Positions 1 through 8,700 of a stretch of DNA of 64,000 bases are shown in pieces (within the stretch, counting starts at the first letter, position 1; every line of letters begins with the position of its first letter). The notes beneath the pieces were generated by a model. The model made no database searches. It saw nothing but the letters and a program-made list of their open reading frames with translations, and was not told the DNA's origin. The DNA is from Bradyrhizobium sp. CER78 (GTDB taxonomy: Bacteria; Pseudomonadota; Alphaproteobacteria; Rhizobiales; Xanthobacteraceae). A program made the translations under genes and the position numbers. Location: NCBI RefSeq assembly GCF_029846235.1, contig NZ_JARVWP010000024.1:1-64000 (forward strand). Direction: 5' to 3'.

Positions 1-76
1 TTCGCGACTGAGGCGAGCGAGCAGCGAGTCCGGTCACGTCCGCTGCGCCACCGGAAGCGGAAGGCAATTCAGAGCA

Positions 77-778
77 TTAGCCAACATGGTGACGGGGGCG
101 AAGTCGCGAGAATCGGAAATTGCAGTGGCTCGCGCCGCCGGCCAATGTTTGCGTTCTTTCCAGGCGGATGCCGCGCGCCGCATAGGCGTCGAAATCAAGC
201 CCGCAAATGTTCGGCAGGATTTCCTTGTCGCCGTGGCGAGCCGCGAACTTGCAAAAGCCGCAGGCCCTGTAATTGATGCCGAATTCAAACTCGTCGCCCG
301 GGCCCGGTTCGACGAAATCGTAGACGAAATCTTCCGGAAACTCGTTCTGATGACTCGCTGTAGCGCTTTTTGTCGCCTGTTCGCGCAGAAAAGCCTGATT
401 CTCGGGCGACATGATTTGACGCCCTGAGGCAAGGCGCTCCGCCTCGGGCTCGGTGAGCAATTGCGCCTTGTAGGTTTCCCGTTCGATTTCGCCGATCATG
501 GAAGGCGACACGCCGTGCCGCCGGAGCACCCGGCTGATGGCCATGAAGCCGGTGAGGCGCATGAAGAAATCGCTCATGCGACTTGTGGCGCCTCCGACAT
601 AGGGCATTTGGGTGAGCACGATCTGGAATTCGTCCATCACCTCCTGCCGAATGCGATCGATATCGGCGAGATGCGCGCGCTCGCGCAACATCGCTTCGGC
701 AAGGTCGAGGCGATGGCGCATGGCGGCCTCCATGGCGCCGCGGTGCGACTCGTAAAACGGGTGGATGGTCTCAGTCAT
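77..778 (-). CDS. L-2-amino-thiazoline-4-carboxylate hydrolase family protein
   Basis: A 233-residue protein of the ATC hydrolase family. The named member opens 2-amino-thiazoline-4-carboxylate on the route to cysteine, but many members are uncharacterised. The C-terminal third has the cysteine-rich patch typical of the family: YRACGFCKF, then a CGLDF segment, then SHCNF near the end. The ATG at 778 is chosen because the family N-terminus (MTETIHPFYESHRGAME) begins there and residues coded upstream look non-coding. It lies 48 bp downstream of a RidA-family gene on the same strand, so the two may be co-transcribed. The family is clear; the substrate is not. Confidence 0.8.
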   Translation of the reverse strand: MTETIHPFYESHRGAMEAAMRHRLDLAEAMLRERAHLADIDRIRQEVMDEFQIVLTQMPYVGGATSRMSDFFMRLTGFMAISRVLRRHGVSPSMIGEIERETYKAQLLTEPEAERLASGRQIMSPENQAFLREQATKSATASHQNEFPEDFVYDFVEPGPGDEFEFGINYRACGFCKFAARHGDKEILPNICGLDFDAYAARGIRLERTQTLAGGASHCNFRFSRLRPRHHVG

Positions 779-825
779 TGGATACCTGACACGGTTGGAT
801 CGTTGTGACGTCGGGGAAACTGGTT

Positions 826-1218
826 TCACGCGGCGGCGATCGCCTCGATCTCCAGCAGCCATTTGCTGTCGACGGTCCCGGCGATCACGACCGTCAGCGC
901 GGGCTGATGCTCGCCGAGCATCCTGCGACGAATGGTGCGGTTGGCCACGAGCTGATCCTGATCGGTCAGGAACGTGGTGACCTTGACCAGATGCTCGACG
1001 CGCAGGCCTGCGGCTGCGAGCACCTCCATGACATTGCGCCAGGTCTGCTCGCATTGGGCCGCAAAACCCTCGGGCACCGTGCCGTCGGATCTCTCGGGCA
1101 CCTGGCCGCTGATGAACAGCAGGCGGCGATGCTGCGTCAATTCAAGTCCCATGCAGTATCCGCCGGCGGGAGGGTGGACGGTTGCGGGATTGTGGCTGAC
1201 GATGTGAGCTGCGGGCAT
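826..1218 (-). CDS. RidA-family protein lacking the RidA arginine
   Basis: A 130-residue single-domain YjgF/YER057c/UK114 protein, the usual length. RidA-type members hydrolyse reactive enamines and imines. The core FISGQVPE strand, the VEHLVKVTTFL helix-strand and the terminal LLEIEAIAA strand are all visible. Where enteric RidA has PARSCV, with the arginine that holds the substrate carboxylate, this protein has PALTVV, so the arginine is absent. It therefore probably belongs to one of the Rid subfamilies without imine deaminase activity. It begins at ATG 1218 and is followed by the ATC-hydrolase-like gene; both may act on small nitrogen compounds, which is inference. Confidence 0.85.
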   Translation of the reverse strand: MPAAHIVSHNPATVHPPAGGYCMGLELTQHRRLLFISGQVPERSDGTVPEGFAAQCEQTWRNVMEVLAAAGLRVEHLVKVTTFLTDQDQLVANRTIRRRMLGEHQPALTVVIAGTVDSKWLLEIEAIAAA

Positions 1219-1345
1219 GGGCGTCTCCGGATTGCGGCCTGACCGTATCCGGCGGTGTCGCCGCGGCGCAAAGCATGTTTGCTGAGGTTCAGCGCAAGAA
1301 AATCTATTGCAAGGCCACCGCCTGTCGGTGTCAAACTCCCGCGCG

Positions 1346-1960
1346 ATGACCTACGCCCTTCCACCTCTCAACGCGCTCCGTGCCTTCGAGGCCGCCGCGC
1401 GGCATCTCAGCTTCAAACTGGCCGCACACGAGCTGCACGTGACGCCTGCCGCCGTGGGGCAGCAGGTGAAAGCGCTGGAGGCGCGCCTCGGCGTGCAGTT
1501 GTTCGAGCGGCTGCATAAGCAGTTGATCCTGACCGCGGCCGGTCAGGCCTATCTGCCCGGGGTCTCCGAAGGCTTTCGCCAGATCGCGGACGCGACCGCG
1601 CAATTGAAACCGGCAGGTGCGGTGCTGCTGCAATTGGGGGTCCATGGCAGCTTCGACCTGCGCCGCCTCAAATTGGCGGAGTTTCGCAGCGCGCATCTCG
1701 AAATCGGTTTGCAGGTGCTGCAGCCCGCGGGCCTGCACGAGTTGGCCGAGGGTAAGGTCGACCTGCTGATAGCCCGCGGCCTAGGCCACCATCCGGGCCA
1801 TCGCTGCGACCGGCTCAATGAGGGATCCGGTTTGGGTGATTGGCTGATTGCGCCTGAAGGCACCGCAGATTGTCCGGAGGTCGTCAGCTTCCGCGAATGG
1901 CTGCGCGCCGTGCAGGCCGAGAACCCGCTCGCAAATCGCCGACCTCGTCTGGTCGGATAG
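1346..1960 (+). CDS. Shortened GcvA-type LysR regulator
   Basis: The first ~90 residues are a complete GcvA-like winged helix-turn-helix (LNALRAFEAAARHLSF, then TPAAVGQQVKALEARLG). The effector-binding domain is too short: the protein has 204 residues where the family has about 300. The start of the domain (lineage of VHGSFDLRRLKLAEFRSAH) and its end (FREWLRAVQAE) are present, and roughly 90 central residues are missing while the frame stays open. It may be a decaying regulator or a DNA-binding protein that no longer senses a ligand. It is divergent from the RidA and ATC-hydrolase-like genes, its likely former targets. ATG 1346 begins at the family start. Confidence 0.7.
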   Translation: MTYALPPLNALRAFEAAARHLSFKLAAHELHVTPAAVGQQVKALEARLGVQLFERLHKQLILTAAGQAYLPGVSEGFRQIADATAQLKPAGAVLLQLGVHGSFDLRRLKLAEFRSAHLEIGLQVLQPAGLHELAEGKVDLLIARGLGHHPGHRCDRLNEGSGLGDWLIAPEGTADCPEVVSFREWLRAVQAENPLANRRPRLVG

Positions 1961-2090
1961 CGGACTTGCGCTGCGATAATGGCAGTACACCCCTGATTTG
2001 CCCGACGTGTCAAGTCGATTTCGTAAAAAACGAATTCGACCTCGACACCCGCCGGCTGCTTTGCATGGGGTTGTTTTCGATATTTTGGTG

Positions 2091-2804
2091 TCAGTGCCCG
2101 CCGAGGTAGGCGGTGATCAGCCGGGGATCGTGGATGAGGTCCTTGGCGGGGCCCGATTGCACGACCTCGCCGGTCTCCAGCACGTAGCCGTAATCGGCCG
2201 TCTCGAGCGCAGCGCGGGCGTTCTGCTCGACCAGCAGGATCGAGACGCCGAGGTCGCGGAGCGAGGCGATGGTGCGGAAGATCTCGCGCACGATCAGCGG
2301 CGCGAGGCCGAGGCTGGGCTCGTCGAGCATCAGCAGCGCGGGCTTTGCCATCAGCGCGCGCCCGAGCGCGAGCATCTGGCGCTCGCCGCCGGAGAGCGTG
2401 CCGGCGGCCTGACGCTGCCGCTCCCTGAGCCGGGGAAAGCGATCATAGACCTCGTCCAGCGTCTTCTGGACGCCGGAGCGATCACGCAGGCTGTAGGAGC
2501 CGAGCAGAAGGTTGTCGGCGACCGACATGTCGGAGAACAGCTCGCGCTTCTCCGGAACCAGGCAGAGCCTGCGCTCGACGCGGTCCTCGACCGACATTTT
2601 CCGGATGTCGCTGCCGCGGAACACCATGCTGCCGCGCGATGCGAGCAGGCCGATGGCAGCCATCAGCAGCGTGGTCTTGCCGGCGCCGTTCGGGCCGATC
2701 ACGGTGACGATCTGTCCCTCGTCGACCGACAGCGAGACGTTGCGGACGGCCTCGACGTTGTCGTAGCAGACGGTGACGTCGGTCATGGACAACATCTGGC
2801 TCAC
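2091..2804 (-). CDS. livF: Branched-chain amino acid-type ABC transporter ATPase, LivF
   Basis: ATP-binding subunit of a HAAT-family importer. Walker A is GPNGAGKTT, the signature is LSGGERQM and Walker B is LLMLDEPSLGLAP, followed by an H-loop position read as VEQNA, as is normal in LivF. The GTG at 2804 overlaps the TGA of the upstream livM-livG gene (GTGA), giving 237 residues; an ATG at 2795 is the alternative. It is last in the operon livK-livH-livMG-livF. The ligand is unlikely to be an ordinary branched-chain amino acid, because the divergent operon encodes acyl-type catabolic enzymes; that is inference. Confidence 0.9.
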   Translation of the reverse strand: MSQMLSMTDVTVCYDNVEAVRNVSLSVDEGQIVTVIGPNGAGKTTLLMAAIGLLASRGSMVFRGSDIRKMSVEDRVERRLCLVPEKRELFSDMSVADNLLLGSYSLRDRSGVQKTLDEVYDRFPRLRERQRQAAGTLSGGERQMLALGRALMAKPALLMLDEPSLGLAPLIVREIFRTIASLRDLGVSILLVEQNARAALETADYGYVLETGEVVQSGPAKDLIHDPRLITAYLGGH

Positions 2805-4570
2805 GCGACGCCTCCGAGATAGGCCTCTTGCACCCGCTCGTCGCTGCGGATCGCGCTTGGAGCGCCCTCGCAAAGCTTGGAGCCGAAGTCGAGCACCACG
2901 ATGCGATCGACCAGCGACATCACGAACTCCATGTCGTGCTCGACGATCAGGATGGTCAGGTGATCCGCCCGCAGCGAGCGGAGCAGCTCCGCCAGTCGCA
3001 GCTTTTCCTGTCGACGCAGGCCCGCCGCCGGCTCGTCCAGCACCAGCAGCGCGGGATCGGCGGCGAGGGCGCGCGCGATCTCGAGGATGCGCTGGTTGCC
3101 GAGCGGAAGGTTGCCCGCGAGCTCGAACGGCTTGTCGCCGAGCCCGACGCGCTCGAGCTGCATCAGCGCCTCGTGCCGGGCGCTGGCTTCCTCGCGCCGA
3201 TTGAGGCGAAACGCGCCGGCGAACAGGCCGCTGCTGGTTCGGCTGTGGGTGCCGAGCATGACGTTCTCCAGCAGGCTCATGCGCGGCCGCAGCTTGACAT
3301 GCTGGAAAGTCCGGGCGACGCCGGCCTTGGCGATGCGGGATTGCGGATCGCGCGTGATCGTGCGTCCCGCGAAGACGATGTCGCCCTTGCTGACCCGCAG
3401 CGCGCCGGTCAGGCAGTTGAACATCGTGCTCTTGCCGGCGCCGTTCGGACCGATCACGGCGAGGATTTCGCCCGACCTCACCTCGAAGCTGACATTGTTG
3501 ACCGCAACCAGGCCGCCGAACCGGCGCTCGGCGCCATCAACCTTCAGAAGCAGCTCGCCCGGCGTCGGCTGCGGGCGGCGCGGCAGCGGCGGCGCCGGCT
3601 TTGGCCGCTCGCGCCGGATCTTCGGCAGGTAGCGCGCGATCGTGGGAACGATGCCCTGCCGCGCCCATTGCAGGAACAGGATGAACAGCGCGGAGAAGGC
3701 GACGATCTCGAGCTGTCCGGACGCGCCCTTGGCGATCAGCGGCAGATAATCCTGCACGCTGTTCTTCAGCAGGGTGACGATGGCCGCACCGACGACCCCG
3801 CCAAGCAGGCTGCCGGCGCCGCCGACCATCGTCATCATCAGATATTCGATGCCCATGCTGGCATCGAACGGACCCGGGCTGATGAAGCGGCTCATATGCG
3901 AGTAGAGCCATCCGGAGAGCGAGGCCAGGAACGCCGCGATCACGAACGTCACGAGCTTGATCCGGAAGGCGTTGATGCCGAGGCTCTCGACGAGCGTGTT
4001 GCCACCGCGCAGCGCCCGCATGGCGCGGCCGAGCCGCGAGTCCAAGAGATTGTAGCCGAGCAGGAGCACCAGGGCGACGATGCCCCAGATCAGGTAATAG
4101 ATTTGCCCGCTGGAGACGAGCGCGAAGGAGCCGAGCCTGATCGGCGGTATCGACGAGATGCCGTTGAAGCGGCCGAGCCCGTCGACGTTGCCGAACAGGA
4201 AGCCGATCGCAAGGCCCCAGGCGACGGTCGAGAGCGAGAGGAAATGGCCCTGCAGGCGCAAGGTGACGACGCCGAGGATGGCCGCAACGCTGCAGGTCAG
4301 CACGACCCCGAACAGCAGGCCGAGCCAGGGCGATTGCCCGTTCAGCGCAGAGACCCACGCCGTCGCATAGGCCGCGATGCCGACGAATGCAGCCTGTCCG
4401 AACGACACGATGCCGCCGACGCCGGTGAGCAGCGCGAGGCCAATGGCGACGAGCGAATAGATGCCGATATAGTTCATCAGCGTGATGCTGAACGGGCTCA
4501 GGACGACGGGCGCGAGTGCGAGGCACGCGAGCGCCGCGGCGGCAGCGAGCTGAACATGAAGGCGCGTCAT
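2801..4570 (-). CDS. livMG: ABC transporter permease-ATPase fusion, LivM-LivG
   Basis: A 589-residue fusion. Residues ~1-310 are a LivM permease with about nine membrane segments and the family signature GGIVSFGQAAFVGIAAYA. A proline-rich linker follows (PKPAPPLPRRPQPTP), and residues ~340-589 are a LivG ATPase with Walker A GPNGAGKST, ABC signature LPLGNQRILEIARAL and Walker B LLVLDEPAAGL. The signature reads PLGNQ rather than the usual SYGQQ/SGGQ form, within LivG variation. Such fusions occur in Bradyrhizobium-like genomes. Its start overlaps the livH stop by four bases, indicating translational coupling. Confidence 0.92.
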   Translation of the reverse strand: MTRLHVQLAAAAALACLALAPVVLSPFSITLMNYIGIYSLVAIGLALLTGVGGIVSFGQAAFVGIAAYATAWVSALNGQSPWLGLLFGVVLTCSVAAILGVVTLRLQGHFLSLSTVAWGLAIGFLFGNVDGLGRFNGISSIPPIRLGSFALVSSGQIYYLIWGIVALVLLLGYNLLDSRLGRAMRALRGGNTLVESLGINAFRIKLVTFVIAAFLASLSGWLYSHMSRFISPGPFDASMGIEYLMMTMVGGAGSLLGGVVGAAIVTLLKNSVQDYLPLIAKGASGQLEIVAFSALFILFLQWARQGIVPTIARYLPKIRRERPKPAPPLPRRPQPTPGELLLKVDGAERRFGGLVAVNNVSFEVRSGEILAVIGPNGAGKSTMFNCLTGALRVSKGDIVFAGRTITRDPQSRIAKAGVARTFQHVKLRPRMSLLENVMLGTHSRTSSGLFAGAFRLNRREEASARHEALMQLERVGLGDKPFELAGNLPLGNQRILEIARALAADPALLVLDEPAAGLRRQEKLRLAELLRSLRADHLTILIVEHDMEFVMSLVDRIVVLDFGSKLCEGAPSAIRSDERVQEAYLGGVA

Positions 4571-5610
4571 TCCTCGATCTCCTCCTCGGAATGCAGCGAG
4601 GCGAGGGATCGCCAGATCAGGATCGGAATCAGCAGCGAGAACACGATCACGTCTTTCAGCGCACTGCTCTGGAACGATGCGAAGCTTTCGAGGATGCCGA
4701 CCCCGACCGCGCCGATCGCGGCGCCGGGATAGCTCGTCATGCCGCCGACGATGGCACCGACGAACGCTTTCAGGCCGATCAGGAAACCGGAATCGTAGAA
4801 CACGGTATTGACCGGCGCGATCAGGATGCCCGATACGCCGGCCATCAGCGAACCGAGCAGGTAGGCGATGGTGCCGGCGCGCGCCGGCCGGATGCCCATC
4901 AGGCGGGAGCCGGTCCGGTTCACCGCGGTGGCGCGCAGCGATTTGCCGACCAGAGTGAAGTCAAAGAACAGATAGAGCAGGCCGCTGAAGACCAGCGCGG
5001 CGATCACGATCAGCATGGTCTGACCCGAGATCAGGACGCCGGCGAACTCCGTCGAGAACGACGTCAACGGCTCGGTCCGGACCCCTTCAGGGCCGAAGAA
5101 CAGCAGGCCAAGACCGACCAGCGCGAAGTGCAGCGCCACGGAGACCGTCAGCAGCAACAGCACCGTGCCGTCGGCGATCGGACGGAACACGATCCGGTCG
5201 AGCAGCGGGGCAATCGGCGTGATCAGCATCAGCGCCAGCAGCAACCGGACCGCGAGCGGCGGGTCTATCCGCATGGCGAGCCAGGCGATGCCGACCACCG
5301 CCAAGGGAATGGCGAGATAGAACAGCAGCGCGCGCGGCAGCAGGCGGATATCGCCGCTGCGAACGAGCGAAATGACCTCGATCAAGGTCGCAAGGCACGC
5401 CAGCACCACGACCAGCGCGCCGGTCCCGGGAAAGCGCTTGGCATCGAGCGCCGCAAGCGTCAGCGCGGTGAAGGCGGCGATGTCGCCGAACGGAATGAAG
5501 ATGACCCGGGTCACCGTGAAGATGAGCACGGTTCCGATCGCCACCAGCGCGTAGACTGCGCCAGTGGCGATTCCGTCGATCCCAAGAATAGCCGCGATGT
5601 CGCTCGTCAT
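4567..5610 (-). CDS. livH: ABC transporter permease, LivH
   Basis: A 347-residue inner-membrane permease of the HAAT family. The N-terminus GIATGAVYALVAIGTVLIF and the segment VTRVIFIPFGDIAAFTA are typical LivH. It carries a longer central portion than Escherichia coli LivH (308 residues), common in alphaproteobacteria. It sits 42 bp downstream of the binding-protein gene and overlaps livMG by four bases. It forms the translocation pathway together with the LivM half of the fusion. Confidence 0.92.
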   Translation of the reverse strand: MTSDIAAILGIDGIATGAVYALVAIGTVLIFTVTRVIFIPFGDIAAFTALTLAALDAKRFPGTGALVVVLACLATLIEVISLVRSGDIRLLPRALLFYLAIPLAVVGIAWLAMRIDPPLAVRLLLALMLITPIAPLLDRIVFRPIADGTVLLLLTVSVALHFALVGLGLLFFGPEGVRTEPLTSFSTEFAGVLISGQTMLIVIAALVFSGLLYLFFDFTLVGKSLRATAVNRTGSRLMGIRPARAGTIAYLLGSLMAGVSGILIAPVNTVFYDSGFLIGLKAFVGAIVGGMTSYPGAAIGAVGVGILESFASFQSSALKDVIVFSLLIPILIWRSLASLHSEEEIEE

Positions 5611-5652
5611 TGAGACGCCGTTCCCCCGTTCTGGCCGCCTGCCATCTTCCGA

Positions 5653-6804
5653 CTATGGCGCGTATTTCCAGGCGCCGCCGGTCAGGCGGACCACGACCAG
5701 CGAGCGCTCGTCGACGCCGGTCACCGCACCGGGCTTGAAGTTGTAGACGGCATGCACGCCCGGCAGTTCCTTGGTGCTGAGGATGGCGTCGCGCAGCGCG
5801 GTGCGGAATTCCGCCGTGCCGGGCTTCGCGGTCTTCAGCGCCCGCTCGGCGGCGTTGGCAAAGATCAGCCAGGCATCGAAGGAGTAGGCCGAGAACCCGT
5901 CGGTGGTCGGAATGTTGTGGGTCTTCTGGTAGACCGCGCGGAAGTCGAGCGCGATCTTCTTGGCGAAGTGGTCGTCCGGAAGCTGTTCGGCCACGATCAC
6001 GGGGCCGGCGGACACCTGAATGCCCTCGGCGGCCTTGCCGCCCACGGTGACGAAGTCCGGATTGACCAGCGCCACGGTGCCGTAGGTATTGCCCTTGAAG
6101 CCGCGCTCGGAGAGCGTGATGAGCGGCAGCGCGCCCTGCGTGCCGGAGCCGCCGATCAGGACGGCGTCGGGACGTGCGGCCATGACCTTCAGGATCTGCG
6201 CAGTCACCGAGGTATCGGTGCGGGCATAGCGCTCGTTGGTCTGCACCTTGATGCCGTCGGTCGGCTCGGCGGCCTTGGCGCCGTTGTAGACGAGGTCGCC
6301 CCACGCATCGGAGAAGCCGATATAGCCGATGTTCTTCATGCCGTCGCGCTTCATCCGGTCCGCGACGATCTTGACCAGCAGCGAAGCCGGCTGCGGCACC
6401 GCGACGACCCATTGCTCCGGCGAGTCAGGAAGCTTGCCGAGGGGCGAGATCGCGATCATCGGCACCTTCAATTCGCTGGCGACGGCCGCCATGGCAATGG
6501 TCGAGGGGGTCGTCGCGGTGCCGATGATGAGGTCGACCTTCTCCTCCTCGACGAGCTTGCGCGCGTTGCGCGTCGCGGCCGACGGATCGGAGCCGTCGTC
6601 GAGCTGGATCAGGCGGATGGTCTCGCCGTTGATCGTCTTCTTGTATTCATAGGCGGCATTGATGCCGCGCCCATAGGGGATGCCGATCGATGCGCCGTTG
6701 CCGCTCAGCGAGGTGACGAAGCCGATCGTGATGTCGGCCTGCGCCGCCGGCGCCGCGAAGATGCCCGCGACGAGTGCGAGTAACCCCAGAGTCTTCTGCC
6801 GCAT
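5653..6804 (-). CDS. Periplasmic binding protein of HAAT-type ABC transporter
   Basis: A 383-residue periplasmic binding protein (Peripla_BP_6 type). It has a signal peptide of ~23 residues ending APAAQA, then the mature start DITIGFVTSLSG. The fold continues with LIQLDDGSDPSAATRNARKL and IIGTATTPSTIAMA, characteristic of LivJ/LivK relatives. The ATG at 6804 has an upstream GGAGG and precedes the signal peptide directly. It is the first gene of the transporter operon. A clear paralogue is encoded at 12001-13149, so one permease may serve two ligands or ligand forms. Confidence 0.92.
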   Translation of the reverse strand: MRQKTLGLLALVAGIFAAPAAQADITIGFVTSLSGNGASIGIPYGRGINAAYEYKKTINGETIRLIQLDDGSDPSAATRNARKLVEEEKVDLIIGTATTPSTIAMAAVASELKVPMIAISPLGKLPDSPEQWVVAVPQPASLLVKIVADRMKRDGMKNIGYIGFSDAWGDLVYNGAKAAEPTDGIKVQTNERYARTDTSVTAQILKVMAARPDAVLIGGSGTQGALPLITLSERGFKGNTYGTVALVNPDFVTVGGKAAEGIQVSAGPVIVAEQLPDDHFAKKIALDFRAVYQKTHNIPTTDGFSAYSFDAWLIFANAAERALKTAKPGTAEFRTALRDAILSTKELPGVHAVYNFKPGAVTGVDERSLVVVRLTGGAWKYAP

Positions 6805-7432
6805 TTGCGTTGTCCTCCGTTGATGCTGGGTACGAAAGTCTGGAAGCCGGGCAGGGGCCCGAGCCGCGAACGAACCGATTGAAGGCATTGCTGCAGCGCC
6901 AGACGCTGGGCGCGGCGAGGGGAAGTTTTGCTGGGCCGGGGCGTCAGCGGCCATGGCGAGGCGTGCCGCTCGAATAGCGGGCGGGGCGACTGCAGCCCGC
7001 GGGTATCTGTCGAAGCGAAAGAAGACGAATGCCGCCGCCGCGCTGCGCGGTCGGCGATGCTGCTGCCGGCCGTTGCGGCCCGACGCTAGTCCACGCGATC
7101 GAGTTTCTCAAAATCGGTGCCCTGCAACATCATCGTCATGGCCACCGGTAGCGGCCGGTGGTCGATTACTTAAAGCCTAAAGTATTCTCCGTGGCGCCGT
7201 CAACACGTGTCACGGGGCTGTCAGAAAAAAATGTTGCTGCATACAATTTCGTCCGCGCGCGCCATTTTCCTTCATTTCTTTGTCCCGAAAAACGGGCCCT
7301 CTGGTTGCGATAGAGCGGTCGCCTTGGCGGGCTCCGCCGCGCGCATTTGACGCGTCAATTAGTTTATGGTTGAAATATCTCCGTCGGCAGGCCGACGGCC
7401 GACGCTCCCGTCACCGTTCGAGGAGAAGGGCG
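6805..7432 (+). other. Divergent regulatory region between transporter and catabolic operons
   Basis: About 630 bp without a convincing gene. It must hold the promoters for the leftward transporter operon and the rightward catabolic operon. Two structured sites lie close together: a perfect 7-bp inverted repeat CCACCGG-N6-CCGGTGG at 7142-7161, and TACTT-N8-AAGTA at 7167-7184. An AT-richer stretch around 7200-7250 would suit a promoter, but I cannot assign -35/-10 boxes with confidence. Confidence 0.6.
7167..7184. promoter_or_regulatory. Candidate MarR operator (site 1)
   Basis: The 18-bp imperfect palindrome TACTTAAAGCCTAAAGTA has half-sites TACTT and AAGTA. A similar element (13 of 18 positions identical, same spacing) lies at 13771-13788 upstream of the marR gene of this island. 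MarR proteins usually bind such palindromes, so shared control is inferred. Confidence 0.45.
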
Positions 7433-8215
7433 ATGCGCATCTTCTGGCAGAGTTTCGTCGAGGCGAGCGTGAACGCGCCCTATATGGCGCGGCTGTCGGA
7501 GTATCTAAACAATATTGCCGCGCCCGGCACGACGGTTCAGGTCGAGGGCATTTCGCCGCCCGATCGGGAGTTCGGCCGGCTCGCCGAATTGCGCTGTGCG
7601 GTTCAGGCGATCGACAACGGCATCGCGGCGGAAGAGAACGGGTTCGACGCCTTCGTGATGGGCCACTTCCAGGATCCCGGACTTTACGAGCTCCGCTCGA
7701 CGCTCGACATTCCCGTGATCGGCACCGGCGAGGCGACGTTGCTGGCAGCCTCGCAGCTCGGCCGGCGCCTCGGCCTCGTGACGCTCGATCTCGTCTTCGA
7801 GGTCTGGCACTACGAGCAGGCCGAACGTTACGGCCTAGGTGATCGCGTCGTCCACGTGACCGGCCTCGGTTGCAAACCGGAGGATTTCGCACATGCGTTC
7901 GCGGGCGATCAGGCTGCCTATGCCCGGATGATCGAGGATTTCCTGGCTTGCGCCCTTCCACTGGTGGAGCGCGGAGCCGATGTGGTGATCCCCGCCGGCG
8001 TGCTGCCGGGCCTCCTGATTGGGCGCGAGCATGGCCTGAAGGTCGGGCACGCGCCGGTCGTGAACTGCGCGGCGGTGGCATTGAAGAGCGCCGAGATGTG
8101 GGTGCAGCTCAGGCAGCTCAACGGCACCGAGCCGAGCCGCGGGCCGAGCTTCAAACGCGCCAGCGCGCTCGCCCGTGACGATTTCCGGGCGATGCTCGCG
8201 CGCAACAAGCGCTAA
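7433..8215 (+). CDS. Asp/Glu/hydantoin racemase-family protein
   Basis: A 260-residue protein of the Asp/Glu racemase superfamily (hydantoin racemase, maleate isomerase and arylmalonate decarboxylase relatives). The N-terminus MRIFWQSFVEASV and the segment IPVIGTGEATLLAA match the first-lobe core. The usual catalytic cysteine pair is not obvious: the first-lobe position reads GHFQDPG, and the second-lobe candidate is the cysteine in PVVNCAAVAL. A one-cysteine arrangement would suit a decarboxylase or isomerase rather than a two-base racemase. ATG 7433 has the strong ribosome site GAGGAG. It is the first gene of the rightward operon. Confidence 0.75.
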   Translation: MRIFWQSFVEASVNAPYMARLSEYLNNIAAPGTTVQVEGISPPDREFGRLAELRCAVQAIDNGIAAEENGFDAFVMGHFQDPGLYELRSTLDIPVIGTGEATLLAASQLGRRLGLVTLDLVFEVWHYEQAERYGLGDRVVHVTGLGCKPEDFAHAFAGDQAAYARMIEDFLACALPLVERGADVVIPAGVLPGLLIGREHGLKVGHAPVVNCAAVALKSAEMWVQLRQLNGTEPSRGPSFKRASALARDDFRAMLARNKR

Positions 8216-8247
8216 CGCGAACGCCGCTGAGTTCTGGAGAGCTAGAC

Positions 8248-8676
8248 ATGATGAGACCCGAGAAGATCCTGTACGAGACCGAGGTGACGGCGACGGGGGG
8301 CCGCGACGGCAAGGCCGCCAGTGCCGACGGCCTGCTGTCGGTGTCGCTGTCCGTGCCGAAATCGCTGGGCGGACCCGGTGGCGAGGGGACCAACCCGGAG
8401 CAGCTCTTTGCAGCCGGCCATGCCGCGTGCTTTCTTGGCGCGGTCAAGCTCGTGGCGCGCACCAGGAAGATCGCGCCCTCTGCCGAGCCATCCGTCTTTG
8501 CGAAGGTTGCCATGGGACCGGTCCCCGTCGGCTATGCGCTCGCGGTCGAGCTGAAGGTCAATCTGCCCGGCGTCGAGAGGGCGGTGGCGGAGGAGATCGT
8601 CGCGGGCGCGCACGAGCGCTGCCCCTATTCGAATGCGACTCGTGGCAATATCGACGTCAAGCTGACGGTGATCTGA
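8248..8676 (+). CDS. ohr: Organic hydroperoxide resistance protein (Ohr/OsmC family)
   Basis: A 142-residue Ohr-type peroxidase that reduces organic hydroperoxides with a reactive cysteine pair. Both cysteines are present: C61 in GHAACFLGA and C125 in ERCPYSNATRGN, the standard Ohr signature. The length is normal for the family. It sits 32 bp after the racemase-family gene and 24 bp before the thiolase-like gene, inside the catabolic operon. This suggests protection against peroxides formed from, or carried by, the acyl substrate; that role is inferred. Confidence 0.9.
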   Translation: MMRPEKILYETEVTATGGRDGKAASADGLLSVSLSVPKSLGGPGGEGTNPEQLFAAGHAACFLGAVKLVARTRKIAPSAEPSVFAKVAMGPVPVGYALAVELKVNLPGVERAVAEEIVAGAHERCPYSNATRGNIDVKLTVI

Positions 8677-8700
8677 GGCGGCAGGTAAGGCAGGCGGCTG

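Noticed and set aside
2828..4732. A 634-codon open frame on the plus strand
   Set aside because: It is antisense to livMG and livF, with the same composition bias and no domain.
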